Positions 1 to 12,739 are shown, counted from the stretch's first letter. The stretch: DNA of 64,000 bases from Agarophyton chilense (GCA_030374765.1 JARGXX010000088.1:3038001-3102000), one strand, 5' to 3'. The notes: generated from the letters alone by a model not told the origin. Translations and numbers: made by a program.

Positions 1-44
1 ACATCAGGTTCGAAGCACAGGGGATCGAAAACAATGGCCTTCGG

Positions 45-1223
45 TTAATACTCGGGCACCTTACACCTCGTAATGTCCGATGATTGATTCCTAAATGGCT
101 TGGAGGGAGAGGAACGAGCGTCGTACCGACCCTGCGGATGTAGAAGAATCGGCGTGAACGATTCTGTATCGGGTTCATACCAAAAGAACCAGAGAGTCTT
201 GCCCCACTTCACCTGTAGGACATGATGAAAAAGGGCCTCGGCCTTCTTGACGTCGAACTGGGTCTCACGGACGATATTCTGGATGCCCAGGTTCCTTAGG
301 AAACGCATTATGATGTCCAGGAGCGTGATTAGACGACCTCCAGGATCGGGTATATTCTCTTCGTACCATACTCTCCAATCATCCGAACGGACATCACCAC
401 GGACTCCGTACTTAGCTGTATCGAGGAAGGCCATAAAGGACATCACGCCGAACTCAACGAAGAGTACCTGCCAGAACAACCAAGACCTTCGGTCATTGTC
501 ATCGCTCATGAGTTGGGACGAATGAAAGGCCACTACAGGCGGAGTGGAAACCAAGAGGAGCGGCGCGATACGCCAGTCGAGAGCCCATTGGTTCTTATCC
601 ACATAGGGAAGCGATAGATATAGCGGAGGAGGTTTTTCTGCGCTCATGTTGTGAAATTCCAACTGGTGCCAACGGAAGAAGAACTCCAGGGATTGAGGCA
701 AACGATCATCGGGGTCATTCATCTCGTTCCAATAGACCCTTTTGGACATCCAAAACAGGCGGTTACAAGGCGGTCGAAAGCACATGAGCGCCAAGAGGTT
801 ATGACCCGCCGGAGGAAAGCTCAAGTGAGGCGAAATGAAGTCCTCGTGTAGGTCCAAAAGGAGTTTGTTCACCCTTAACTGGTACTCGGTTTCCTCCTTA
901 CAATGTACATACGGCATCTCCGCTTGAATGAGAATGCGACAGCGCGTCGCTGAACGTGGATCCACAGGACCATGCAACTAACGGCTATACCACGAGACGC
1001 TGTGCGCGTTCTTATTGCCTCTCCGGAAATCAGGCATCTTAGCAAACCTCCGTGTGTCGAAATACAGATGACAGAACCTCTGGGAATCTTCTAATGAGGA
1101 CAGCAGAATGGGATGACGCACTGTCCGCGGATTTCTTCGGATGGTATGGTCATAACGGTCCCCGGGGCACTCATAAACCACTTGGTATCCCAAGGAGCTC
1201 TCCGTTTGGTTTTTCGAAGCCAT
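45..1223 (-). pseudogene. Unrecognised protein, one in-frame stop
   Basis: A reading frame of about 392 residues begins at an ATG at 1223-1221 (MASKNQTESS). It is crossed by one in-frame TAG at 980-978 and then runs 310 codons to the stop at 45. The frame is rich in Trp and aromatic residues and looks globular, for example the WRVWYEENIPDPGG and WGKTLWFFWYEPDTESF stretches. There is no signal peptide or clear membrane segment. I do not recognise the family. A Gln codon (CAG) would fit at the TAG, which matches the decay pattern seen elsewhere in the window. The next feature on the right is a solo LTR at 1774. It could be a host gene relic, a transposon-borne gene, or a gene with an intron hiding the stop. 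Confidence 0.45.
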
Positions 1224-1773
1224 GGTGCCACTGACCACAGGCTGGTCCGCTGGGAAATGGATAGGATCTATACGGAAGCGACAAAGTCCGGAGGGAGACT
1301 GGCGTATCCGACGGGCTTATAAGGCCAGTTCGGCATCGCGTGCAACCAATGGAAAAGTACCGCGATGGAAAGATGAGCTGGCGGAATTGACCCGAGCGGA
1401 TTGACAGATGTAAACCACGGTGGACGAAGCAAGTATGGTCGCCAAAGGAAAAGCGGAGACGAAGGAAGTCCCCAATGAACTTCAGGGGAGAATAAGCCAA
1501 GGGACCACCACGCTAACGCGCCACGAGAAATACGCCGGCGATGCACCTATGGCCAGTCTTCACGGCGCGCTTGAGTTTCAGTTCTTAGCCAAATTAATTG
1601 CCACCCCGGCGCCAAAGGTCAGCTCACAATGCTTCATACCCGCGCAAGTGATGACGATGCAACGTCCCGTCGCGCCCTATGATAATGGGAGCAACTAAGC
1701 GCTCACGTCCCCAGGTTCAATCATGAGGCAATCTGGACTTCTCCTTGACGGTCGAATCCTGAGGAGAAAGATA
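1224..1773. other. Stretch without recognisable gene
   Basis: Overlapping short ORFs on both strands have no recognisable motif and are treated as chance frames. This may be the 5' flank of the unrecognised minus-strand gene. Confidence 0.4.
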
Positions 1774-2185
1774 TGTGTAGGAGCAACGATAGGGCCTGAG
1801 GTATCTTACAGACGCCACGTGGACTGGCCGACCACAGCTGGACCCATTTAGATAATTATGTTATTTTAATTAGTATAATAGATTAGCATTACAGTGCCAG
1901 GGAAACTCCAGCGCTTCGCCATTTCTTTTTACTTGGCTCGAGTGACACTTCTCCCTTAGAGTAAGGTAGGCACCGTTAGGATACTAAATTGCCCCCTTTG
2001 GTACATTACTTCCACCAATTAGTCTTCAAGCCATCGTTTCATAGCTCCGACCTGTAGGACTACGTGTAAACGCCAACCCATTGCACCAAGTACTCTGGGA
2101 GTGCCACTGTCAAGGATACGATCCTGAGAACCCCCTCTACCATGCTACCCCAGGTTGAGACCAGTGCGCTGAACCACCAGTCATG
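1774..2185 (+). repeat. Solo LTR, gypsy-B family
   Basis: About 410 bp match the LTR in front of the gypsy-B fossil at 42.1 kb over nearly the whole length. Shared landmarks are GGAGCAACGAT at the start, GCCTGAGGTA, GCCACGTGGACTGGCCGACC, TTACTTGGCTCGAGTGA, GTAGGCACCGTTAGGATACT and the end CACCAG(T/C)CA. It starts TGT and ends CA, as LTRs do. It lies in the same orientation as the 42-kb copy, and no gag or pol coding flanks it. It is best read as a solo LTR left by recombination. Confidence 0.75.
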
Positions 2186-2714
2186 GCGTTACACTGGTGA
2201 CGGAAGGCAGTAATAAGGCAGGACGGATGATTTGTGTGTTAAGAGGCATGCATTGGAGCCTTGAGGATTCCACGGGCGCCTTGCGAATTTTCGTCGGAGG
2301 GATTTGTGCCACGGAAACTGGCGAAGGGTATGGACCACATTGAACAGCGGTCGGTTTCGAAACCGCCTTGTGGGATAACTAGAACAGCGCGCTTTCGAAT
2401 GCCGACTGGAACTGATAGGGGATTATCCTGGCCTTGGCGATGGAAGCGCTCGAACGGATATTGTGATATTTCGATGCGTGCTCGCGTTCGAAATGGAGTA
2501 GAGGTGGGACAGAGAAGTGTACACGAAGATGTTCAGCCTGCATAGCATGGAATTAGGGAGCCTCTGCCTAGGCAGGATCACCGTCATTATTCCCAGCGCT
2601 CTAGTGCACGGCCCAGAACTGTGCCTCGATGTCCCGAAGCTACTCAGGGGGCAAGTGGTAGGTGGTTTCCTAGTGTAGTAAAAAATACTATTTTGTTGTA
2701 GTTGGTGCAAGAGT
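2186..2714. other. Stretch without recognisable gene
   Basis: A 94-codon plus-strand frame (2261-2545) has no recognisable domain. A 95-codon minus-strand frame overlaps it. Nothing else is seen. Confidence 0.35.
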
Positions 2715-5314
2715 TTTCTAAGTAGTTGGGGCGATAATTTGGCCGTTTATGCGTGTACACGAGCTCCAGTCAGAACCCTTACAGGACATTGTGTTGGGAA
2801 TATTTACGAATAGTAGTGCTCAATTGAAAATATAGTGGTTCCTTACTACTAATTGACGTAGAACACTTCTGAAATTCTGGTCGTTGAGTGAGTCATTGGA
2901 AACCGCCCACAAACTTAAGATCATATTAGTTCGGTTCTATAAAAATGCCTTATGTTGTTTAGCTGTACCGCATCACTACTCTTTTGTGGTTCCATCCCAA
3001 TGTTTGTTGGTAGAAGAATGAAACACCGAAAGTAGCGGTGTGAACTACTAAGAAACAATGGTGCTGTATATGTTACCATGCAGTGTAATTTTGCAAAGTT
3101 TGCATCGGCCTTGGTATATTCAAGATGCTAGAGAACCATCTGATATTCTGCGCTTTTGGCTTGTCTCCACCCAATTTATGCCAGTCCCAGCCATGTATGG
3201 GCGATCTATTTCATGGTTTTCCTCACAGGGATTTCCTTGTTCGAATAGTATCCCAGTTGTTACCAATGACCCGGTATACAAGGTTGAATAGTACTATTCC
3301 GGTGTAAGAGTCCATTTGTTTCCATATGTACCTCTGTAGAGATTCCAGGTGTCGCCTGGTCATATTGCTAGCAAAGAAGCAGTCACTCTAAAAAACCATT
3401 ATTGCACTCCAAACTTCTTTCAATTTTCAAATCACCCTCGAGAGATCTATTTTGTTTATCAATTATCGAACAAAAGAAATAGTACTACTTCACGAACTTT
3501 TGGATTTGCAATGGAAAGGGAAACTTTCTTGTTTGTATCATTTTTATACTTTCACTTCTCACGAAAATTGGAGTTCCTGGATGGGAACTGCTGCAAATTT
3601 TGATAAAACTTCTCCTCTTTCGGTTCAAAAATAGCCCAAAAATCAACTTTAGATCTAAGTAAGAGAGTTCAGCTACCATTGAAACGTGCTGGCCTCGTGA
3701 CGTCATCGTAAGTTCGGACAACTGTTTCATATAAAGCTTCCTGAAAGCCATTTTTTCAACTTCAATGAATGAAATTCAACTTTTTTAAAGTTTTCCTGCG
3801 GTTTCAAAAGATGCAACATATGAATGAGCGCAAAAATGCGCTCAGTTGCAAACCAATTTCCACTAGTCTTATTTGAATAACTGTTCCTTGTGCATGTTCA
3901 GATTCATAAGGCTGGACATTTGGTTTAGTAGAGCCCATTGTTATTTCTCTTTTGAGAAGTATGCTTCTGCTCCCGCAACAAACTGTATTCAATTCATAAC
4001 AATTTTCGGGTTTTTATCTAGAGGAGTGAAGTGTGAAAGTCCGATTCCAATTTCATTTTCGCCGAGTTCAGAACAAGGTGACATGTTTTTACCCACAAGA
4101 ACTATGTGTGACGGAGTATCGATTTTTTTATTGTTAATTATAGCTTTCAAGAATTCAAAAACGCATAAACACGTGGCTTTATCAGAATTATGATCTCTTC
4201 CAGATGCACTGAAAATGATAAATGGTCTTATCTGTTCACACCGGTTGCGTGACATAATGTTTCTAAGCTGTGGAGATTCAACAAAGTTATAAGATGTTTT
4301 ATTGGAACATAATGACAATCCATTCGAATATTGGAATCGGGTTCTCAAAGCCGACAAACTTAAAACCTTCAAAATGTCACATTCAGTAGTCTGCTTTAGA
4401 TCTTTCACTTTCAACCGGATGTTTTTAGATCGAACAATTTCTTCCAAATGAGTGACAGAAAACATTCAAATAAGTAAATCACACGACGGAAGTCCTGAAG
4501 ACGCTTCAGTATCCCGGATAGAATCTTTTTTGGTCCAGTGTCTTTCCATTGATGAATTTGCACTAGAACATTTAGAGTCAGGGACACATTTTCCTTTGTC
4601 CATTTGGTCGAATGAACTCCCACGACACTGCTCTTCGAGCCTATATTCTTTCTAAGTAAAAGCCACGGTCAAATTCATAAAGTGATTGTAGTCTCCATTC
4701 GTGGCAGTATGTTGTTCGCAATTTTTTGGATCGCCATCATTACTAGCAGCATCATTTGTCACCAGGTTGAGTTCAATGGACTTTTGGAGCAATTTTCTGA
4801 ACCGTCACATGATTAAAAGGTTTTAAATTGCAAAGTTTTATAATTTAAGGCTTCGGTTTATCAGATATTTTAAAGTTAGTGGTGAAAAAAAAGTGCGTGG
4901 ACGATTATTTTTGAAAACAACTATAGTTTTTGTTGCGTTTATATTTTCATGGTTTTCTTTTTTTTTGTTTAAAAAAAGCTTGGGCGGTCGTTCACTTACG
5001 TAACGAGGCTTGTTTGGGTGTGAATACTGTTGCCAGCCACACGTGGAAAATCATTAGATATTGACATGTTACAGAAACTGTGACAAACCAGAGTAAAAAC
5101 CGGTGTTTTGTACAGGTTGTAAACGATCTTTTGTGATTTCGAAGGTTGACGCCAGAGAAGAAGGGTCAAGTGACAACACGTTGCGCATAAACTTAAAAAT
5201 ACTGACAAAGTTTACAAAATCTATCAAAGTTGTAATTATGGGCTCATATGAAGCCAATTGACATCCTATGAGACGTACTGACCTTTTATGAGGTCAATTG
5301 CCCCAAATACACTA
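2715..5314 (-). mobile_element. Decayed piggyBac-like transposon, copy A
   Basis: Minus-strand frames share protein pieces with the better copy at 36.4-39.2 kb. These include MASYE...VDFVNF near 5250, HLEEIVRSKNIRLK near 4440, (V/K)PNVQP(F/Y)ESEHA near 3940 and KQLSELTMTSRGQHVSMV near 3720. The matching region of copy B carries the piggyBac-type DDE core. The right end near 5290-5314 shows the family terminal motif, with direct and inverted CTCATATGA-like words and GGTCAATTGCCCC. The left end is uncertain. A weak match to the terminal motif near 2715 would make the element about 2.6 kb. The coding region is broken by many stops and frameshifts, so the copy is dead and old. Confidence 0.6.
3989..4465 (-). 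pseudogene. piggyBac-like transposase fragment (copy A)
   Basis: A 158-codon minus-strand frame starts with a stretch alignable to copy B (HLEEIVRSKNIRLKVKD against HLEKIVQYTNCRLK). It continues with a Cys-poor region that includes RNRCEQIRPFIIFSASG. In piggyBac-type proteins this is the N-terminal part before the catalytic core. The frame ends in decayed sequence, and the transposase continues in other frames to about 3485. It is a transposase fragment, not a functional gene. Confidence 0.5.
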
Positions 5315-5319
5315 CTCTC

Positions 5320-6750
5320 TATTGCAAATTTGAGTGTCCATTTGGCTTGTTGGAAGACAAATGATTTCTTTCAATGCGCAGCTCACTGCGCAACAGCGAT
5401 AGTAAGGGTATGGTTTCATGCACTGGTACGCAGGGTCTCACAGGACAAAAATTTGTGCAGTACCATATTTTCGTAGATTTGTGTGAGTCGCGAAAAGTGT
5501 GGGGTGCTCTAGAATCGCTGATGCACACGAGTACCAAGTAGCAGGAGGGTCTGCAATTTCTGTACCAGGGCTGGCGACGAAAGCCATAATGGTGCTTTGG
5601 CAAGAAGTATCATAGCTTTCATATTTTTATTGAATAGTGCGCTGCTTTAAACGCGACTAGTAGCGCTTAAAGTAACATAGAAGCACATAGTAGTAACTAT
5701 CGAGTAGAAATGCGTTTCAGATCCACTTTTAGGGAATCTAGATCTCTGTAAAAATTGTCTCTGATGTCTCGCAGTTCTCTCTCGAACGACTTTAACCAAC
5801 ATCTGTACGCCTAAAAACCTCTCTATCCTTTGGCTTCGAGTTCTTTGAACTTTATAAAAAATGGGAGGCGTCTGCTGCCTGGAGTCCAGTGAGGCGATTG
5901 CAGATGGAAGAGCAACCCCATACATTATGATAATCTGTGAGACGTTTTCCGCAGTACCAGGGAGCCATTAGGCGTTAGCAGCTGGACAAAACACCCCCTG
6001 TCACCCCACTGTACCAATTGATGCGCACTCGCCGTGGACGAAAAACGGTCTGTTTGTACCAACGGTGCTAGATCTGTCTAGAAGCCCAAAAAAGTGAGAA
6101 GCATGGGACGGTCGTAAAGACTTGATGGCAAAATGGGACCTAATACTGAACAGGAAGCTGTTGCAAGTGATGCCACGTAACCATTTATGCAAAATACCAG
6201 CTTTTTTCATGTAGAGAAAGCATATATTTTTGTTTTAAGCTCTCTTCTGGAAGCCTTGTGAGAAGTCTACAGGCCTGCTTTTGTTTAAAGCAGAAGTGGG
6301 AAGATTGAAGAAATCGATACACATCAGAATTGTCTAACCGGAAGCCAGAGAGTCTCAACCCTATCAATCTTTAACATAAGTCTTTGGTTGCGCGCTGTTT
6401 CAACAAGATCAAAAAGAAAAAGAAGATTATTTAGGCATAATTATATTAAACCCATCTATTTAGGCCTTACAAATGCGGAAAGGCTTTATTTCCGCCGAAG
6501 TTTACTGTCATTTTTTAGCTCAACGCGTAACAATGAAGAGATGGTATGTACAGTTTGGTCACACAATGATTGTACTTGAGCTCAGCAAGTCTTTTCACTC
6601 GTAGTTTGCCCTTAAGATTTGGCGACGGCTGGTCGCAATCGGCTTCCACCTTCGGCAGATTTTGCATGCACAGTATTTACAAACTATGCATATTATGCGG
6701 TCGAAATAATCAGTATTCACATACCGTTCATCCACCTTCACTATCAAGCA
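5320..6750. other. Stretch without recognisable gene
   Basis: Only short frames (60-116 codons) on both strands, with no motif I recognise. Confidence 0.35.
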
Positions 6751-6759
6751 GCGTTGCAC

Positions 6760-6870
6760 GTGAAGAGGGAGCTCTAGCTCCATTTACTCTGGACTGCGAA
6801 GACAAAGGTGGTTCGTCTATGTACGGTCTCGGCTACAGGCATGTGGCATATGTCGTCTGTGCACGCAATC
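6760..6870 (+). repeat. Short copy of dispersed repeat R1
   Basis: About 100 bp (GAGCTCTAGCTCC, TTTACTCTGGACTGCG, TCTATGTACGGTCTC) match 12745-12835 on the same strand. The adjoining GGCATGTGGC(A)..GTCGTC(T)GTG block recurs at 29760-29790. It sits at the low-coordinate edge of the copia fossil and could be a remnant of its LTR, but this is inference. Confidence 0.5.
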
Positions 6871-7699
6871 GGGCTGAAGCGAGGTCTCTTATCAGCGTGA
6901 GAAGGATTTGGTGTCTGTAAGTGCCCAGCAAGATGATGAGAGGCCTCTGGAGGCGGGGAGATGATGTTCAGCTTTGTGCAGAGCTTGAAAAATCGGGGCT
7001 TTTTCAAAGACTTTTTGAAAATGTTTCCGAGCATGGTGGAGCTTATTATGTGTTTTATAGAAGTGGTTTATTGTATCACAAGGTTTTGAAGGTGATGAAA
7101 GCGTAGATCTGTACAACTTCCGTCGCTTGGTGGGGGCGGCGTTCCCAACGACTTGAATGGCGGAAGTATTGTTAACTATTTTAGTTTGTTATTGAAGAGC
7201 AACATAAAGGTCTATGAGCGTTTTTGAGAGCCATAGAATTTGTTGGTTTGCAGAGAGGGCTGCTAAGTATTCGGCTCTGAACGTGGAAAGAGCTACAGTT
7301 TGCTGCTTGGTTAATGGCCACATTATCGGTCTGGAAGTGACGATATGTTTAGTGTCGCTGTCCGATTTTTGGTCAAAGAAGTTTGCAAATCGAAGGTCTC
7401 CGTAGGAAACTAGAGGCTGATATGGAGAATATTAGTAGAATATGCCGTGTGTTTTTGTTCCCCGCAAAAATTTGGGAAGATATCGGAGCTGGCGACAGTG
7501 TTTCTAGTTGGAAGCATGCATAGCTGTAGCTATTCGGTGGACTGTGAAGAGGATACCGGGGCACTTGGAGTCATCAATTTATCTTAGTTCCCCGACTTTC
7601 TCCTTCTTTCTTTTTGGGTTGTCCGTGGATAATACACTGGATGGTTTGTCGGAACCAGTGGTCGAAATGTCGACATACGGTGTATATTTCGGGTTGCAC

Positions 7700-8440
7700 T
7701 GGTGTAAGTTGTGTTCATGGAGGATGCTCCAGATGGTGTGAGGTTGTGATTTGTGTAGATATCCGTACGGGTATCGCCGAATGGGCAAATTCAGGAACAG
7801 TTTGGGTTAGCCGAATCGTTTCACGTAATATCGTGTTTGTAACGTTGTGTAGAGGTCCTTGATTAGAGTCCTCGATGTAAATGCCACGAGAAAATAGTCG
7901 ATTGTGATGGAGATGAAGATGCACACCGCACTGTTCTTTTGAGGAAGAGGCAGGTATCACTGTGTGTTAGACTGCAGCCTTGGAAGAAAAGGAATTAATT
8001 GAGTCCCCCGAAGTAGGTGTGAGATGCAGATGGTGCGCAGTAGAGGTTCTCGGTGAGTTTCCCGACGGTATAGCAGTGCTTGAATGATCCAATGAAGCGC
8101 AGGAGTTGACGGATATATACAGGGGAGGTGTGGTGGTTCTTTTCGTGGAAGAAAGCAGATGAAATATCAAATTGTTCCCTAATCTGGTTGTGAGAGGCGG
8201 CAAAACACATTATTTTGCGGATAGAGAGGCGTTCTAGTGTTGGTGGTTACTTTGTTCTTGTTGAATTGTACGAAAGGTTTCATTCTGTCCCCTCGAACTG
8301 TAAAAGGAGCATGATATCGATCGATGTGACGGGTGTCGGATCATTTCTATTGGTATATAATTTTCAGTGAATTGTGTTTGTTGGGAGGGGGGAGAGGGGG
8401 GGGGACGGGGAACGATTCCGAGTCGAAGTTTCATTTAATG
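7700..8440 (-). pseudogene. copia-type reverse transcriptase region (fossil part)
   Basis: The 'FD.SAFFH' and 'NLYCAPSASHTYF' stretches match the copia RT segments around the first catalytic Asp and the LYGL.Q-type motif. It is heavily decayed. Confidence 0.55.
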
Positions 8441-8949
8441 GTTCCAATTTTATCAAGGGTAACTAATTATGTGTAGTGTGCTGCTGCCTAGTGTGTGACA
8501 TGTGGGTCTTGGCAGGCATGTGGAAGGGATGTCGGTGGCGCAGTGTTGGGATCAACACTAAAAGGGATCAGTTGAATGTTATGGACAGCCGAAATAAAGG
8601 CCTGTGTTTTGCGACAGATGGGGCCCAGGCGGTGGTAGTATGGTTATAAGTCGATTGTTCAAAGGCGCTGGTATTTGTTGGGGCGAATGTTGAGTGCAAT
8701 TACATGGGACGGTGATAGATTGTGCATAAAATGTGGAGGGTCTGCACGTGCTTCGAGTTTCTCCCTGTTTTGCCGTTAATCAGGATTAGTGCCCACCCTT
8801 CGGAAGGCAAATAGTTTTGATATTGGAGGAGCTATAGTGTACCAGAAATTGAATAGAAATGTGCCAGTGGTGTTGTGAACTGGGACGTTGTGTTTATATA
8901 TGACGTCTTTTATAGCTTCTATACAGAAGGAATGGTAAAGGATTTAAGG

Positions 8950-9500
8950 ATGCAAGCCTGCGCATATGCCATTGAAAATTGTTCAGTTGACACGTTCGGC
9001 CTTGGATTTTTTTGTGGTTGATGAGGTGTGTTCGAGCGATAGTGGATTCTTTTGGAGTTGTAGAGAATGTTCATTTTGTTGCTTTGGAATTGCTGAATGC
9101 TGTCGGTTCGGTGGGAGGTCGGGGTTCGTTGGCGTTTTTTTTTTTTTGATGAAGGACATTTCTTTGGGCTGATGAGCGGTCTGAAATGAAGAAAGCGGTG
9201 AGGAACCGGCTAGTGGCATGTATATAAGTGATAAATTGAAGGATGCCGTGCCATGAATGGGATTTGAACGAACGACAGACGTCACTGCTGATATGGAGCC
9301 GGAGGCGTATTCGTGATTCGTAGGTTTGTGAGGTTGGAAGGTCTATTTGAAAGAAGATTTTACGGAGCAGGTGAGCTGTGGGGGTGGGATTTTGAGGTTT
9401 TTGGGGAGGACTGTGAGGGTTTTGGATTTGGCCATGCGTTGGAGGTTGTAGAGGTTGATGTTGTTCAGTATGCCATGCCAATAAAAGAAGGTGTGTGACT
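8950..9500 (-). pseudogene. copia-type integrase region (fossil part)
   Basis: Integrase part of the copia fossil, recognised by the spaced motifs given in the element entry. It is heavily decayed. Confidence 0.55.
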
Positions 9501-11532
9501 GGGGACTAAGAGTTGGTGTGATGCTGGGATGTGGGATGTGTTGGAGAGGTGAGACGCTCTATGTAAGCGGTCGTGATTTGGAAGGGAGTGCTGGGGTTTG
9601 TCGAAATAAGAGTGTGGGTGGTTTTTCCTTAGGTGGTTGCTTTCGTGTGTGCGTCTTTGCTTTGTGAGTGTTGGGAGGTACTATAAGAGAACCGAGGGCG
9701 TGCGGCAATTGAGCGGAGATCTGTGAGTGTAGTTTGTATGCATGTTTACTTCAGGGAGCAGTAGCGGTAAGGAACAGTTTGAAGGAGTGGTGCAGACTGG
9801 GTATATAGAAAGAGTATGGTGGCTATAGAATGGCTCCTTATTAAAGAGCTGTGTCGCGTACAGAAAAGAGGTTGAAATGAAGCTATTTGGGGTGCGACAC
9901 AGTTTAAGCGGAATGGGGCGTGCTTATAATGCAGGTGGACCTGTATGGGGCCAGGGTGGATACAGGGAATCATGTGGTCATCGGCAGTGAGTGTGGAGAC
10001 TGGTTATTGCAAGGAAAACTAAAATTGGAATGGTACACGTTTATGAGTAGAGCGTGCGTGCGTAGTAATTAAGGATAAACTTACCTTCTACGTAGTTGTT
10101 CATGTGTTTCTAGTGAAATGGTCCCGCTTGTTCGACAATGCCTGGTGGTGTGGCATATGAATAATGCTGGGATTGAAAAGGAGCGAGCGGTGATGAAGGT
10201 GAACGTTGGTAGAGTACTACGTCGTTGGGGTGGGCGGTAACGGCTTGTTTCATAATGGGTGTTGGTGTTTTGGCCTTAACGTTTGCCGGAAGGCGGTTAC
10301 ATTTTGCGTGGCGCGTTTCTCCACATTGTTCATCTGTATGATTGGGAGGGAATCTCATGAATAGTTTGGTAGATAAGCAAGGCGTGACTGGTGCTTAAAT
10401 TCTAGCAGGTTGTGGCGGCAAGGAATGGTGCGTTCGTTGTGCAACGCTCTCTGAGTGGTGCTATGGATAATGGATAATATGCTTAATGTGGGGTAGTATT
10501 GGGTTTGTTGAATATAGTATGGAGCTGGGAAGAGTTTTCGTGACCATTTAAAATGGCTTGAGTCGATTTAAGTTGTTGAGAAAAGGTTTGATAGATTAGG
10601 GGTACATAGCCGGGGCCGGGCGGCTAATTTCGATAGTGTCTTGATTAAGTCGTAGGCCGTCAATGATTAATTCATCCAACGTAGATTAGTTCATGGTATT
10701 TGGGTACTGAGCCACAATTATTCGTGGAAGTATCGAATGGTGTTTTTCAAAGTGGTCCTCGATGGAAGGTTTGGAAGGGTAGTGTGGATTTGCCGCTTCA
10801 GATTTTAGGCATTTGTGTTTATTCTTTATGCTTGTTCGTAGGTGAGTCATGATCGCTGTTGGCATATCTTACGATGTCCGGTCCGTTTTGATATTCAAAA
10901 GATTCAATATTCTTGATGGAAGGATAGAATAAATCTGTGCGTGCAATATGTTTTTGTTTTTATTAAACGTCTGAACCTCTGCAGAATCTGCAAGCTAATG
11001 AGGGTTTGATGTAAAATGATTGGGTGCATCGATGTTTGTTGCGCTGGATGCGAGCCTCAATTTCTAGTAGACTGGATTGGTGTCTTGTAACTTAGGTATA
11101 TGAAATTTGTTATCCATGTTTGTTGATGTATTTTGCAATATGGTGTCTCCGGGTTGGGATGTTTCAGATTTTGCGAGGTTTGTTAATCTGAGAATAGGTT
11201 CCGGAAGCTGGCTTTTGTTGGGCTGATCCTGTCGGCGCTGTATCATTGGGTTAGAAGATTTTGAGGCTAGGTGGTGAGAAATGGATTGTGGAAAGTAAAG
11301 AGGTTTGACAAGAGAGTACAGGAGGGAGGGGTTTAGAAGTGCGTTGCGTTTGAATGGGAAAATAAGACGAGATAGAGCGTTTTGATGTGAAGGAAAAGGG
11401 GCCGGGCTACTGCAGTTGTAACGTAGGGCTCAGAACCTACAATGCGTTTCAAGAGTATATCCCTTAATAAAAACCGCGTCAAAAAGAACATTTCTTGTAT
11501 TGTAGAGCACATTTTACACTAAATAAAAACCA

Positions 11533-12650
11533 TTAAGTTTAAATTACTGTTTCAAAAGTATATCCTTTATACAATCCTAAGCTTCGTTTTGGCTTATGGC
11601 CCGCCTCTCACACGCTTTGAACAGTTAAAAATCATGGAATTAGTAAGTCAATGTATGACTCCAGCAGATATAGCACTAAAACTCAAGCGCAGCCCAAAAA
11701 CAATCAGAAATACCCTGGAAAACTCCGCTAAATACGGAACAGAGCGTTCTATGGGCCGACCTACGTCACTTTTTCCAGCTGATAAACTTGAAATTGGGCA
11801 AAAGCTAAACCATAACACTTCACCTTTCCGAAAAAACGTCAAATATATATATTTACCTCTTTCAAGATCTACTATATGGCGGGAAAGTAACCGTCAAAAT
11901 TTTTTCAAGTACAAAAAAATTAGGAAACCCTTCTTTTTAAAAGTTCATGACAAAAAGAATCGTGTTGAATGGCGTACTGGGAAGGCTTATAGGAAAACTG
12001 AACGGAATAACGTTATCTTCTCTGACGAAAAAAAGCTCCACCTTGATGGTACAGATTGCTATAATTTTTTTTGGCCTGATCTACGAAAAGAATCGAAAAT
12101 ATTTGTGACGAGTCAATCAGGAAAAGCATCAGTCATAGTTCGGGCTGTCATCTCTGCAAAGAAGCAACTGATATAGATTTTGTTGAAACTACTATTGACT
12201 CTGGGAAGTATTTTTAGGTTCTAGAAAACTATATGCTACCTTTGCAAACTGTATGAACGCAGAAGAATTCATTTTTCAGCCAGATAATGCACCTGTGCCT
12301 ACCACTATTTCTATGAAACAGTTGTTTAACTGTCTTAATTTGTGGGTTATAGAATGGTCCGAGCGCTTTCGAGACCTTAACCCTATCGAAAACGTTTGGG
12401 GAATGTGGGCCCGAATGATTTGGGGGCAAGGAAGGCAATTTGATACAGTTTTTGATTTGAAAGAATGTATCAAAGATTGCTTGGAAATGATTTACAGTAA
12501 TGCTATCAATCCTTTTTATAGAATGAATGCCGAAGCGCTATATAAGCGTTATACAGGCTAAAAAAGCTATAACAAACTACTGAACTGGCGTTAGAGTAAA
12601 AACAATTCCATAAAGCCTGTGTTTTTGAAACAGTATTTTTACTTAAAACT
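11533..12650 (+). mobile_element. Tc1-like DNA transposon with TIRs
   Basis: A degenerate transposase gene is flanked by inverted repeats. The left end has TACTGTTTCAAAA at 11545-11557 and the right end has TTTTTGAAACAGTA at 12622-12635, with more A/T-rich matching outward. At about 1.1 kb this is shorter than typical 1.2-1.6 kb Tc1 elements, because the copy has lost bases. It lies between the copia fossil and the R1 repeat at 12.74 kb. This fits nesting into the older element. Confidence 0.75.
11589..12561 (+). pseudogene. Tc1-like transposase, DD34E, frameshifted
   Basis: The N-terminal part has a helix-turn-helix with the Tc1 layout (LSxCMTPADIALKLKRSPKTI). The catalytic core shows the first Asp in VIFSDEKKLHLDGTD near 12020. 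The second Asp is in FQPDNAPVPT near 12280, and the Glu is in DLNPIENVWG near 12390. I count 34 residues between the second Asp and the Glu, which is DD34E and the Tc1 group. The two halves are in different frames: 11589-12176 ends with an in-frame TAG, and the rest resumes at 12253 in another frame. The first in-frame ATG is inside the protein (11634), so the start is also lost. The copy is dead, but all three catalytic residues remain recognisable. Confidence 0.85.
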
Positions 12651-12739
12651 CTTTCCACACTGATTTCGATAGCATTAATATAGCCAAAACATCGGTTTTC
12701 GGAAAATTGCCCGACGGATATGATTTTAAAAAAGACTTT

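Larger units (their letters stand above)
6880..11430 (-). mobile_element. Ty1/copia-like LTR retroelement fossil
   Basis: Read on the minus strand, the order of recognisable parts is that of Ty1/copia. An integrase region at about 9.5-8.95 kb has the GAG-pre-integrase 'RMAKS' style motif, an 'ITYIHA.SRFLTAFF' stretch and 'AERVN'. A reverse transcriptase region follows at about 8.4-7.7 kb ('FDISSAFFHEKN', 'LYCAPSASHTYF'). RNase H lies at about 7.6-7.25 kb ('ALSTFRAEYLAALSA'). A gag-like region probably lies at 9.7-11.3 kb. The plus strand is strongly G/T-rich across the whole span. The element is very old, with many breaks, and cannot be functional. Its LTRs are not firmly identified; the R1 repeats at 6.76 and 12.74 kb are candidates, with the Tc1 element nested just inside the latter. 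Confidence 0.65.

Noticed and set aside
1420-1698. 92-codon plus-strand ORF before the solo LTR
   Set aside because: No motif of any gypsy part. Overlapping frames on the other strand are equally long.
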